The position numbers and the translations under genes are program-made. Positions 1 to 7,615 of a stretch of 15,715 nt of DNA are shown piece after piece. How positions within the stretch are numbered: the first letter of the stretch is position 1; every line of letters begins with the position of its first letter. Where the stretch lies: positions 1 to 15,715 of the forward strand of contig DIME01000123.1 of assembly GCA_002425405.1 (NCBI GenBank), given 5' to 3'. The notes beneath the pieces are model-generated. The model did no database searches. It saw nothing but the letters and a program-made list of their open reading frames with translations, and was not told the DNA's origin. Source of the DNA: Candidatus Accumulibacter vicinus. Lineage in GTDB: Bacteria > Pseudomonadota > Gammaproteobacteria > Burkholderiales > Rhodocyclaceae.

Positions 1-122
1 GCGCCGGCACCCGCAGGCCGACACTGTCCTGACCGCCGGTGACCACCTTCGGTACCGCCGCCGCGCGCTTGAGGATCAGGGTCAGCGGGCCGGGCCAGAA
101 GGCTTCCGCGAGTTCCCCGGCG
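1..122 (-). pseudogene. Internal fragment of a second tsaC/sua5 copy
   Basis: Read on the minus strand, this stretch encodes part of a threonylcarbamoyl-AMP synthase, including the segment FWPGPLTLILK and then GGQDSVGLRVPA. It matches positions 13712-13833 inside the complete tsaC gene with three mismatches (at 23, 60 and 118). Homology stops sharply at 122, so the 5' part of the gene (about the first 75 codons) is missing here. The 3' part would continue to the left, outside the window. It cannot encode a full enzyme. It is most simply a displaced or duplicated piece of the housekeeping gene left by the event that brought in the neighbouring island. A second full-length locus is excluded on this side because the 5' end is replaced by transposase sequence. 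Confidence 0.85.
1..122. repeat. Outer direct repeat, left copy (tsaC segment)
   Basis: Direct repeat of 13712-13833, 119 of 122 bases identical by direct comparison. The left copy reaches the window edge, so the true repeat may be longer. The two copies lie 13,711 bp apart in the same orientation and enclose the gene scraps, the whole defence operon and the vanZ remnant. Confidence 0.93.
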
Positions 123-124
123 AG

Positions 125-330
125 CCACGATTTTCTCATCGCCTGGTCATGCAAAGGTCGTGGTGTCTGTCCCGCTGGCAACCCCCGGCGAATGGTCGAA
201 ACCGCTGCCCATCTGGCCGACCCCGTTTTTCCGCGGTTGCCGGTCCGCCAGTGGGTGCTGTCGGTTCCCAAGCGGCTGCGTGATCCCCTCGAACATGATC
301 CGGCGATCGAGACGCTGGCGTTGCGCATTT
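125..330 (+). pseudogene. IS91-like transposase remnant (zinc-binding region)
   Basis: The plus-strand reading has the features of the N-terminal zinc-binding part of IS91/IS801-type Y2 transposases: SCKGRGVCP, then RRMVETAAHLAD, then PVRQWVLSVPKRLR. Only about 68 codons remain. There is no start, no rolling-circle catalytic tyrosine region and no 3' end. The usual CPSC zinc ligand pair reads CPAG here, so the third cysteine has been lost, as expected for decay. The sequence runs directly out of the tsaC fragment at about 123. It changes into ATPase alpha-subunit sequence in another frame at about 325-335. It is a scrap of a mobile element, not an active transposon. Family recognition is from memory of the motif. 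Confidence 0.7.
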
Positions 331-625
331 CTCGCGATTGGAGGCTGGCGTCGACGCCAAAATCCGGCGCGGCCGGCTGCTGCGGGAGATCTTCAAGCAG
401 GGGGAACGCCTCGCACCCCTGTCGCCGGAACAGCAGCTGGCCTGGCTGGTCGCCTACCACGAGAGAGTATTCGACGCCCTGGCGGGTGCAGCGGTCCAGG
501 AGCGGCTGGCGAGACTGCTGCACCAGGCGGCGGTTGGGGCGCCCGGGCTGGCTGCGGGCCGGGATGCGTGGCGGGAGGCCGTCGCCGGCTGGTTGCGGGA
601 GGCGGGCGATGAGCCGCCGGCGTGA
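329..625 (+). pseudogene. 3' end of N-type ATPase alpha subunit gene (atpA)
   Basis: From about 329 the frame reads FSRLEAGVDAKIRRGRLLRE, then LAPLSPEQQLAWLVAY, which resembles the C-terminal helical domain of the alpha subunit of the alternate (N-type) F1Fo-ATPase. Roughly 98 codons remain, against about 500 in a full subunit. The nucleotide-binding core is absent and the fragment is fused upstream to transposase sequence. The natural stop (TGA, 623-625) overlaps the start of the gamma gene (ATG 609-611) by 17 bp, and this fits the known atpA-atpG order at the end of N-ATPase operons. The fragment would not be functional. The subunit assignment is reasonable but rests on pattern memory; the adjacent gamma start supports it. 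Confidence 0.6.
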
Positions 626-657
626 GATTGCCAGACGACTGGAGGCGCTGTCCGATA
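591..657. repeat. Inner direct repeat, left copy (atpA/atpG junction)
   Basis: This matches 12319-12385 at 61 of 67 positions. The first 38 bases are identical. Mismatches fall at 629, 631, 635, 638, 644 and 647; in the atpG frame five of the six are third codon positions. The match ends at CGATA (653-657). The copies directly flank the seven-gene operon, the right one starting 4 nt after its last stop codon. Confidence 0.92.
609..657 (+). pseudogene. 5' fragment of N-type ATPase gamma subunit gene (atpG), left
   Basis: ATG at 609 opens MSRRREIARRLEALSD, the characteristic start of the gamma subunit of the alternate F1Fo-ATPase. After 16 codons the homology stops at 657 and the reading continues into unrelated bases (TLIAST) before a stop at 678-680. 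About 95% of the gene is missing. A second, slightly different copy of the same start lies at 12337 on the other side of the defence operon. The fragment marks the left boundary of the inserted block. Confidence 0.8.
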
Positions 658-683
658 CACTAATAGCCTCAACGTGCTGAACC

Positions 684-688
684 GGGAG
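684..688 (+). promoter_or_regulatory. Ribosome binding site for hsdR
   Basis: GGGAG lies 8 nt before the GTG at 697. A TAA at 691-693 is in frame just upstream, so the hsdR start cannot lie further left. An AAGGAG at 692-697 overlaps the start codon and is too close to serve it. Confidence 0.55.
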
Positions 689-696
689 AGTAAGGA

Positions 697-3429
697 GTGG
701 CATCAGCCGAGCGCAGCGAAGCTTCAACCCGCACTGAACTGATCGACGCCCAGCTGGCGCGCGCCGGTTGGTCGAAGAGCCGACGAACACTCGTTGAAGA
801 AATGATCCTGCATGTCGAGCAACCCGATAGTGCGTATCGCCATGGGCAGTTTGCCGATTACGTTCTGCTGGGTTCCGATGGTCAGCCTCTGGCCGTTGTC
901 GAGGCCAAGCGAACGTCTCGCGATGAACTTGTGGGCAAACGCCAGGCGGCCGATTACGCGTCTGCGATCAAGACCCGGTTCGGAATCAATCCGTTCGTTT
1001 TTCTTACCAATGGCAAGGAAATCCAGTTCTGGGATCTTGACCGCTACCCGCCGAGAAAGATCGGCGGCTTTTATACGCGCGACGACCTGGAGAGGCTTAG
1101 GCACCAGCAGCGGCACGCACAGCCGCTCCAAGACGTCGCGATCAACCCCAGCATCGCCGGTCGGGACTACCAGAACGAGGCGATCCGCCGCGTCACCGAA
1201 GGCATTGATGCCGCCAAACGCCGATTCCTGCTGGTCATGGCCACTGGCACCGGCAAGACCCGCACAACCATAGCCCTGGTCGACACCTTGCTGCGTGCCA
1301 GACGAGCGCAGCGTGTGCTGTTCCTCGCCGACCGGCGCGAACTCGTTCGCCAAGCCATGTCGGAGTTCAAGTCGTATCTTCCGAACGAGAGTCTCGCGCG
1401 CATCGAGAACGGCGAAACCTCTGGAGCACGCATCCAGTTTTCGACCTACCCCAGCATGATGCGGGTGTACGATCGCCTGTCAGTCGGGTATTACGATCTG
1501 CTCATCGCTGACGAGAGCCATCGCTCGATCTACCAGCGCTACAAGGCCATCTTCGATCACTTTGACGCCATCCAGCTGGGCCTCACCGCGACGCCGACCG
1601 ACTACATCGACCACAACACTTTCGAACTGTTCGATTGTGGCGACGGCGCACCGAGCTACTACTACAGCTACGAGCAGGCCATCGAGGACGGAAACCTCGT
1701 CAACTACCGGGTTCTGGACGCCCAGACCAACTACCAGCTCAAGGGCATTCAGGGCGACGCACTGCCCGAACCCTTGCAGCAGATGGCTCGCGACCAGGGC
1801 GTGGAACTCGACGAACTCAACTTCGAAGGCAGCGATATCGAGAAAGGCGTCGTCAACCAGGGCACCAATGATGCCATGGTGCGCGAATTCATGGACAAGA
1901 GCCGCAAGGATATTCGTGGCCTGCCGCACAAGGCAATCATCTTCGCCGTCAGCCACGCACACGCCAAGCGCTTTTACGAAAGCTTCAACCGGCTTTACCC
2001 CGAGCTGCAGCGCCAGGGCATGGCCGAGATTATCGACAGCCATATGGAACGTGCCGATGCCACGCTTGACGACTTCAAGTACAGAAGCATGCCGCGGGTC
2101 GCGATCTCGGTCGACATGCTCGATACGGGCATTGACGTGCCGCCCATTCGCAACCTCGTCTTTGCCAAACCGATTTTCAGCAAGGTCAAGTTCTGGCAAA
2201 TGATCGGACGCGGCACCCGCCCGTACACCGACAGGACCACTGGCGAGGTCAAGCAGGACTTTCTGATCATCGACCACTGGAAGAACTTTGCCTGGTTCAA
2301 GCTCAAGCCCGATGGCGAAGTGGATCACCCTTCCGAGCCGCTACCGGTCAGGCTTTTCCGCTTGCGACTCGAAAAATGGCACTTGCTGCACGCCCAGCGG
2401 GAAAACACACAGCCTGTCGTCGATGAACTGCAGGCGATGTTGGCCGCGCTGCCACGGCAGAGTATCGACGTGCGCCCCCACTGGGACGAACTCGACGCAC
2501 TGCTGCAGCAGTGGCCAGCCCCCAGCCAGGCGATGCAGGAGCACCTGAGCAAGACCATCGCACCGCTCCTGCGCCTCGCCCCGCTCTGCGGGCTCGATGA
2601 ACTCCAGTTCCGTATCTGGTGCGAACGACTTGGCGTTGCCTGGTTGAAGTCCGATCGGGGAGAACAAGCCAAGGTGAAGGCACGCATCCTGGAAGCCATT
2701 GCCAGCCTCGCCGACAACATTCCTGCGATACAACGCGTGCAGGAACAACGTGCCTGGGTTCGCTCGGCAGGCTTCTGGCAGCACCTGGATCTCGCCCGGC
2801 TGGCGACGCTGCAAGGCACCTTTGCGCCCTTGATGCGCTACCGAATTGCGCTGCCCAGCATGACGGTCGAAATCGACCTGCCCGACACCATCACCGAGCG
2901 ATCCTGGATCATCTACGGTCCCACCGGGGAGGGGGCCTTTGCCGCAAGCTACCGGGAGCAGGTCGAAGCGCTGGTCCGTCGTCTGGCAGACCAGTTGCCG
3001 GAACTGGCCAGGCTCAAGAAAGGCGAAATCCTTTCGGAGGGCGAACTCGAGCGCGTCAGCCAGACGCTCAACCAGGCCGATCTGTTTGTCACCGAAGACA
3101 CCTTGCGCAAGACCTTTGAGGCGCCGGCCGCATCACTCGCCGATTTCTTGCGCCACATCCTCTGCCAGGACGCGCACTTGCCGAATCGCGAGGAACGCGT
3201 CAATGCCGCGTTCGATGCCTTCATTGCCCAACACGGCTACCTGCGCGCCAATCAACTCAATTTCCTGCGTGCGGTAAAGGCCGCGGTGATGCGGCATGGC
3301 AGCATCACCCGCGCCGCGCTCAGCGAGCCGCCGCTGTCGCGCATCGGACGCGTCGAGGCGATCTTTCCCGCGCAGGATATTGAAGAACTCGTCGACTTCG
3401 CCAACCGGTTGGACGCGGAAGCGGCCTGA
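697..3429 (+). CDS. hsdR: Type I restriction enzyme, R (restriction/translocation) subunit
   Basis: A 910-residue motor and nuclease subunit of a Type I restriction-modification complex. It would pull DNA through the HsdM2S core using ATP and cut it at a distance when the site is unmodified. The N-terminal PD-(D/E)XK nuclease shows D54 and E69-A-K71 (VVEAK). The SF2 helicase core has ATGTGKT (Walker A, K187), DESH (272-275), LTATP (296-300) and QMIGRGTR (501-508). The C-terminus (about 760-905) resembles the EcoEI-type R-subunit C-terminal domain, including NREERVNAAF and NQLNFL. All key residues are present and the length is normal. The GTG start is set by an in-frame TAA at 691. It is the first gene of the operon; hsdM follows after 20 nt. 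No convincing promoter was found in the 40 bp between the atpG fragment and this gene. Confidence 0.95.
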   Translation: MASAERSEASTRTELIDAQLARAGWSKSRRTLVEEMILHVEQPDSAYRHGQFADYVLLGSDGQPLAVVEAKRTSRDELVGKRQAADYASAIKTRFGINPFVFLTNGKEIQFWDLDRYPPRKIGGFYTRDDLERLRHQQRHAQPLQDVAINPSIAGRDYQNEAIRRVTEGIDAAKRRFLLVMATGTGKTRTTIALVDTLLRARRAQRVLFLADRRELVRQAMSEFKSYLPNESLARIENGETSGARIQFSTYPSMMRVYDRLSVGYYDLLIADESHRSIYQRYKAIFDHFDAIQLGLTATPTDYIDHNTFELFDCGDGAPSYYYSYEQAIEDGNLVNYRVLDAQTNYQLKGIQGDALPEPLQQMARDQGVELDELNFEGSDIEKGVVNQGTNDAMVREFMDKSRKDIRGLPHKAIIFAVSHAHAKRFYESFNRLYPELQRQGMAEIIDSHMERADATLDDFKYRSMPRVAISVDMLDTGIDVPPIRNLVFAKPIFSKVKFWQMIGRGTRPYTDRTTGEVKQDFLIIDHWKNFAWFKLKPDGEVDHPSEPLPVRLFRLRLEKWHLLHAQRENTQPVVDELQAMLAALPRQSIDVRPHWDELDALLQQWPAPSQAMQEHLSKTIAPLLRLAPLCGLDELQFRIWCERLGVAWLKSDRGEQAKVKARILEAIASLADNIPAIQRVQEQRAWVRSAGFWQHLDLARLATLQGTFAPLMRYRIALPSMTVEIDLPDTITERSWIIYGPTGEGAFAASYREQVEALVRRLADQLPELARLKKGEILSEGELERVSQTLNQADLFVTEDTLRKTFEAPAASLADFLRHILCQDAHLPNREERVNAAFDAFIAQHGYLRANQLNFLRAVKAAVMRHGSITRAALSEPPLSRIGRVEAIFPAQDIEELVDFANRLDAEAA

Positions 3430-3449
3430 ACCAAACAGGAAAACCTTAG

Positions 3450-5897
3450 ATGCTAGCTCCACAAATCAAGAAAAAAGTCGATGAACTGTGGAACCGGTTC
3501 TGGTCCGCCGGCCTCACCAACCCTCTGGTGGCGGTCGAACAGATCACCTATCTGCTGTTTCTCAAACGGCTGGAAGACATCGACCTCAAGCGCCAACAGA
3601 GGGAATTCCCGTCGATCTACGCCGGCAATGAGAGCTGCAAGTGGAGCTACATTCGCCAGGAGAAGACCAATCCCTCGCACCTGATCGAAGTAGTGTTTCC
3701 CTGGTTGCGCGAACTGGACAAGCACTTCTCCAGCGACAGCGCCGAAGGCACCGAGCTGGCGAGCCTCAACAACCGCATGGCCGATGCCTACTTCCAGCTC
3801 GATCCGAACAAGGGCAAGGTGCTGTCTGATGCCATTGATACCATCGACCAGCTTTTCGCCCGTGCCGGCGGCAGTTCCGCCGCGCAGGACATCATGGGCG
3901 ACACCTTTGAGTACCTGCTCAGCGAAATGGCTACGGCAGGCAAGAACGGCCAGTTCCGCACCCCGCGCCATTTGATCCGCTTCATGGTCGAACTGCTCGA
4001 CCCCGAGCCCGGTCAGCGCATCATCGACCCGGCGGCAGGCACCGGCGGCTTCCTGTTCAGCGCCCAGCAGTACCTGATGCGCAAGTATTCGGCACCCGAC
4101 AATCTGGTGCTGGAATGGGATGGCGCACCGCATCGCACCGACGCCGCCGGCGCCAGCAGAACCCAGTACGAAGCCATACACCACGGCGGCAACTTCGTCG
4201 GTCTCGACAACGACCGGACCATGGCGCGCATTGGCTGGATGAACCTAGTGCTGCATGACGTGACCGACCCGCACCTGCTGCAAGGCGACTCTCTGAGCAA
4301 ACGCGATGGCAAGCCGGAATTGGCCGAACTGCTGACGCCCGAGTCCTACGACTTCGTGCTGGCCAATCCCCCGTTTACCGGCACGGTAGACAGTAATGAC
4401 CTGGAGCGGGACAGCAAGCTTTTCCCCCGTGCCGCCGACAAGGGAAAGAAGAAGGACGACGCCCTCACCAACAAGAGCGAGTTGCTGTTCCTGTGGCTGA
4501 TGCTCGACCTGCTGCAAATCGGTGGCCGCTGCGCGGTCATCATTCCCGAGGGCGTGCTGTTCGGCAACACCGACGCGCACGTGCGCCTGCGGCGTGAGTT
4601 GCTCACCGAGCACGTCGTCGAAGGCGTCATCTCGCTGCCGGGGGGCGTGTTTCAACCCTACACCGGCGTCAAGACCTCGATTCTGCTTTTCAGGAAGGAG
4701 ACGCGCCGCGACGAGAAGCAAAGCTTCACCGGCCAGAACCCGAGAACCGAGTACGTGTGGTTCTACGAAGTCGAGGAGGACGGTTTCTCGCGCGATGCCA
4801 AGCGCAATCCCCGTCCAGGCCAGCGCAACGACCTCTGGGATGCCCTCGTCAAGTTCAAGGTCTGGCTGGCCGAAGGCCGCAGCGGTGCCGAGCGTTTTGC
4901 GAAGACCTTGCTGCAACCAAGCTTTCGGCCCGAGCGCTGGCGGCAAGCGTTGCTGTGCGATACCGGCGACAAGCTCACGCCGGCAGGTCAGGCGTTTTCG
5001 TCGCTGGCCGACACCAGCATGTGGGACGGCCAGGTGTGGAATCTGCACGAGTTGTTTCCCGAGTTGCCCGCCGACCCCAGGGCAGCCGAAACGCAGGTGC
5101 GCGAGGCCGCCAGCAAGGCGCTCGACGACCTGGTGGTTCGCTATTTCGCCGCGCCCACCCGGTCGGTGTGGCAGAAGTGGAGCAGCCCCGGCACCGCCAT
5201 GAACGCCGAGATGGCCCTGGCCGAGTGGCAAAAGGCCATCAAGGTCCCGCAACAGGATTTCAACCGCGCGGCGCGCGAGGTGGAGCGTTTTTTCGAGGCC
5301 GAAGATGGTCCCGCGCTACCGCTGTGGAAAGAACTGGTCAGGGAAGCCCGGAACATCGGCTTGTCCCGGCACGAACGAGCGATCACCGAAGCGCCCAAGG
5401 TGCAGTTTGGTGAACATGAGCCGGTAGCTGACTTGGCTGCTGCATTGGAGACTATCGCTCGCGAGGTCGCCAAGCTGGACGGCTTTGACGTGACCTTGCG
5501 CAGCCTGGCGATTGACCAGACCACACCACTGAGTGCCGCGAGACATTGGGTCGTGCCCGTGCGCGAATGGGCGCGCAATGAGGAATGGCAGTCGGAGGAT
5601 GGCACCCTCCAAGGCTCGCACGACGCCAACGGCCATGTCCGTTCGCAGTACGTCGAGGCCATGCTGGCCGCCAAGCTTTACGACGAAAAAGGCGCACTCA
5701 AGGATGGCCTGCTCGACCCGGACTGCATTGAGGCCCGTGAGTGGAACCTGTCCGCGGGTCAGTACAAACCCTTCGACTTCACTCAACTCAAGAGCGACAA
5801 GAGCGTCAGCGAGTTGATTGGTGAACTGCGCAACACCGAGCAGCAAATCATCAGCGGCCTCGACAAGCTGCTGGCGATGGTGGAGGGGCGGGAATGA
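3450..5897 (+). CDS. hsdM: Type I restriction-modification DNA methyltransferase (M subunit), long form
   Basis: An 815-residue N6-adenine methyltransferase that, with HsdS, methylates the host recognition site and forms the core to which HsdR binds. An HsdM_N-type helical domain occupies about 1-150 (LWNRFWS, ITYLLFLKRLEDID). The catalytic domain follows, with the SAM-binding motif DPAAGTGGF (193-201) and the catalytic NPPF (306-309). The GGVFQPYTGVKTSILLF stretch closes the N6_Mtase domain. Typical HsdM proteins have about 500 residues; here some 300 further residues follow, with helical charged segments and no motif I can name. The start ATG has AGGA at 3437-3440, 9 nt upstream. The stop overlaps the hsdS start (ATGA). 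It appears intact. Confidence 0.95.
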   Translation: MLAPQIKKKVDELWNRFWSAGLTNPLVAVEQITYLLFLKRLEDIDLKRQQREFPSIYAGNESCKWSYIRQEKTNPSHLIEVVFPWLRELDKHFSSDSAEGTELASLNNRMADAYFQLDPNKGKVLSDAIDTIDQLFARAGGSSAAQDIMGDTFEYLLSEMATAGKNGQFRTPRHLIRFMVELLDPEPGQRIIDPAAGTGGFLFSAQQYLMRKYSAPDNLVLEWDGAPHRTDAAGASRTQYEAIHHGGNFVGLDNDRTMARIGWMNLVLHDVTDPHLLQGDSLSKRDGKPELAELLTPESYDFVLANPPFTGTVDSNDLERDSKLFPRAADKGKKKDDALTNKSELLFLWLMLDLLQIGGRCAVIIPEGVLFGNTDAHVRLRRELLTEHVVEGVISLPGGVFQPYTGVKTSILLFRKETRRDEKQSFTGQNPRTEYVWFYEVEEDGFSRDAKRNPRPGQRNDLWDALVKFKVWLAEGRSGAERFAKTLLQPSFRPERWRQALLCDTGDKLTPAGQAFSSLADTSMWDGQVWNLHELFPELPADPRAAETQVREAASKALDDLVVRYFAAPTRSVWQKWSSPGTAMNAEMALAEWQKAIKVPQQDFNRAAREVERFFEAEDGPALPLWKELVREARNIGLSRHERAITEAPKVQFGEHEPVADLAAALETIAREVAKLDGFDVTLRSLAIDQTTPLSAARHWVVPVREWARNEEWQSEDGTLQGSHDANGHVRSQYVEAMLAAKLYDEKGALKDGLLDPDCIEAREWNLSAGQYKPFDFTQLKSDKSVSELIGELRNTEQQIISGLDKLLAMVEGRE

Positions 5898-7615
5898 GCT
5901 TGCCGGAAGGTTGGGTTGAAACTACGGTTGGAAGAGTGGTCTTCGATCTACAGCCTGGCTTCGCACAGACGCCAGGCGAAGACGATGATGGCATGACACC
6001 ACAGATCCGGACCCACAACATCACCCCAGAAGGAAAAATTACCCTTGAGGGCATAAAGCACGTCTCTGCCAGTACCAAAGAACTGGAGAGGTACCGGCTT
6101 GCGGTCAATGATGTTGTTTTCAATAACACAAACAGCGAAGAGTGGGTCGGGAAAACCGCTGTGTTCGACCAAGAGGGGGAATACGTCTTCTCAAATCACA
6201 TGACGCGTCTACGTGCGGATACTTCGTTGATCAACCCAGCATTCCTCGGAGTTTACCTGCATTTCCTCTGGTCAATGAGTTACTCGAAAACCCGGGCAAA
6301 ACGATGGGTCAGTCAAGCTGGAATTGAAGGGGCCGCGCTGGCGTCATTCAAGATCCCACTCCCTACCCTTCCCGAACAACAGCGAATCGTCGATGTGCTG
6401 CGGCAGGCAGAGGAGATGGTCAAAGCCAAGCGCTCAATCAGCGGAAAGATCGATCAGTTGGTGAGAACAATGTACTGGGAACACTTCGGCGCCTGGTACA
6501 CCTCCGATGGATTGCGCGACTCCGTACGCATCTCTGAGTACGTCGACGACTCCCAGTACGGGGTGTCGGAAGCAATGGAAGAAGAAGGCTCTCACGCTGT
6601 GCTCAGGATGAACAGCATCACGACCAGCGGATGGCTAGTTCTGTCCGACTTGAAGTATGCAGGGCTGTCCAAAAGGGACTCTGACAACACAATCCTAAGA
6701 AATGGTGATCTCCTTTTCAACCGCACGAACTCGAAAGAGTTGGTGGGCAAGTGTGCGATCTGGCGTGGCGCGAAAGAGAACTTTAGCTTTGCGTCTTACT
6801 TGGTTCGATTTCGCCTGAAACATGGAATGCTGCCCGAATACCTTTGGGCCACGCTAAACAGCGCCTACGGCAAGTACCGACTGGTGAGTGCCGCCAAGCA
6901 AGCGGTCAGCATGGCTAATGTCAGCCCAACAGACCTGGGACGCATCACCGTTCCGCTGCCACCATTGCCTCTGCAAGAGAAGTTTGCCCAACTGGTGACG
7001 CAAATCGAAGCTCTGCGCACGGAGATGCTGAGCAAAGTAACGCCCTTCGAAGAGCTTCGTGCTCTGGTGACACAACAGGCGTTGCTCGGTGAGCTTACCT
7101 CGGGTTGGCGCGAGCAGCATCGTGCCGAAATCTTGAATGCCGCAAGAGCGCGCGATGAACTGCTACGCGATCGCTGTGCCAAGGTGGTAAGACCCATTGC
7201 TGATCGCTCCCCGTTGCAGACCGGCACTGTCACAAAGCAAGCACCAACCCGCCGCTGGCTTTTCGACGAACTAAGCGAGTTTCAGCAGCGTGTGTTCTCA
7301 ACGTTCGTCGCCTACACAGCCCAGCCACTGCTGGCCGACGACCCGGACGCGTTTACCACGTTCTGCGCTGACGACGCACTCACCGAGCAATTGACAGGTT
7401 TCTCGTACTCACCCGACCGCATTCGCCGCACGCTGAGCCAGTTGGCCGCTCTCGGGCTGATTGCCAGGATCACGCTGCCCCACATCAACCCCCTCACGCT
7501 GGAGCGCCAGTACCTGCAAGCCTTCCGGCCGCTACGCGACGACGAACATACGCAGTTCGCGGATATCGAGGCTTTGCGTCGTGCTCTCTCTCCTGCTGGA
7601 GAGGTGGGTGAATGA
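5894..7615 (+). CDS. hsdS: Type I restriction-modification specificity (S) subunit with C-terminal extension
   Basis: A 573-residue DNA-recognition subunit that sets the target of both methylation and restriction. Two target-recognition domains are separated by conserved coiled-coil spacers. TRD1 spans about 1-150 and spacer 1 about 153-200 (LPTLPEQQRIVDVL). TRD2 spans about 205-350 and spacer 2 about 353-395 (PLPPLPLQEKFAQL). Normal S subunits end soon after spacer 2 at about 400-450 residues. This one has another 175 residues with WLFDELSEFQQRVF and IRRTLSQLAALGLIARI, suggesting a winged-helix-like module (inference). The TRD region looks less GC-rich than neighbouring genes, as is common for S genes that exchange TRDs. 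The start ATG overlaps the hsdM stop; GGAGG (5882-5886) lies 7 nt upstream. The stop overlaps the next start (ATGA). Confidence 0.93.
   Translation: MSLPEGWVETTVGRVVFDLQPGFAQTPGEDDDGMTPQIRTHNITPEGKITLEGIKHVSASTKELERYRLAVNDVVFNNTNSEEWVGKTAVFDQEGEYVFSNHMTRLRADTSLINPAFLGVYLHFLWSMSYSKTRAKRWVSQAGIEGAALASFKIPLPTLPEQQRIVDVLRQAEEMVKAKRSISGKIDQLVRTMYWEHFGAWYTSDGLRDSVRISEYVDDSQYGVSEAMEEEGSHAVLRMNSITTSGWLVLSDLKYAGLSKRDSDNTILRNGDLLFNRTNSKELVGKCAIWRGAKENFSFASYLVRFRLKHGMLPEYLWATLNSAYGKYRLVSAAKQAVSMANVSPTDLGRITVPLPPLPLQEKFAQLVTQIEALRTEMLSKVTPFEELRALVTQQALLGELTSGWREQHRAEILNAARARDELLRDRCAKVVRPIADRSPLQTGTVTKQAPTRRWLFDELSEFQQRVFSTFVAYTAQPLLADDPDAFTTFCADDALTEQLTGFSYSPDRIRRTLSQLAALGLIARITLPHINPLTLERQYLQAFRPLRDDEHTQFADIEALRRALSPAGEVGE

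Noticed and set aside
628..661. Candidate sigma70 promoter TTGCCA / TACACT before hsdR
   Set aside because: The 22-bp spacer is well outside the usual 16-18 bp, and the -35-like element lies in the conserved atpG coding sequence, so the match is probably chance.
39..680. A 213-residue open frame on the plus strand
   Set aside because: It runs through three unrelated gene scraps (tsaC antisense, transposase, atpA out of frame) and only its middle matches a known protein. It is a chimeric open frame, not a gene.
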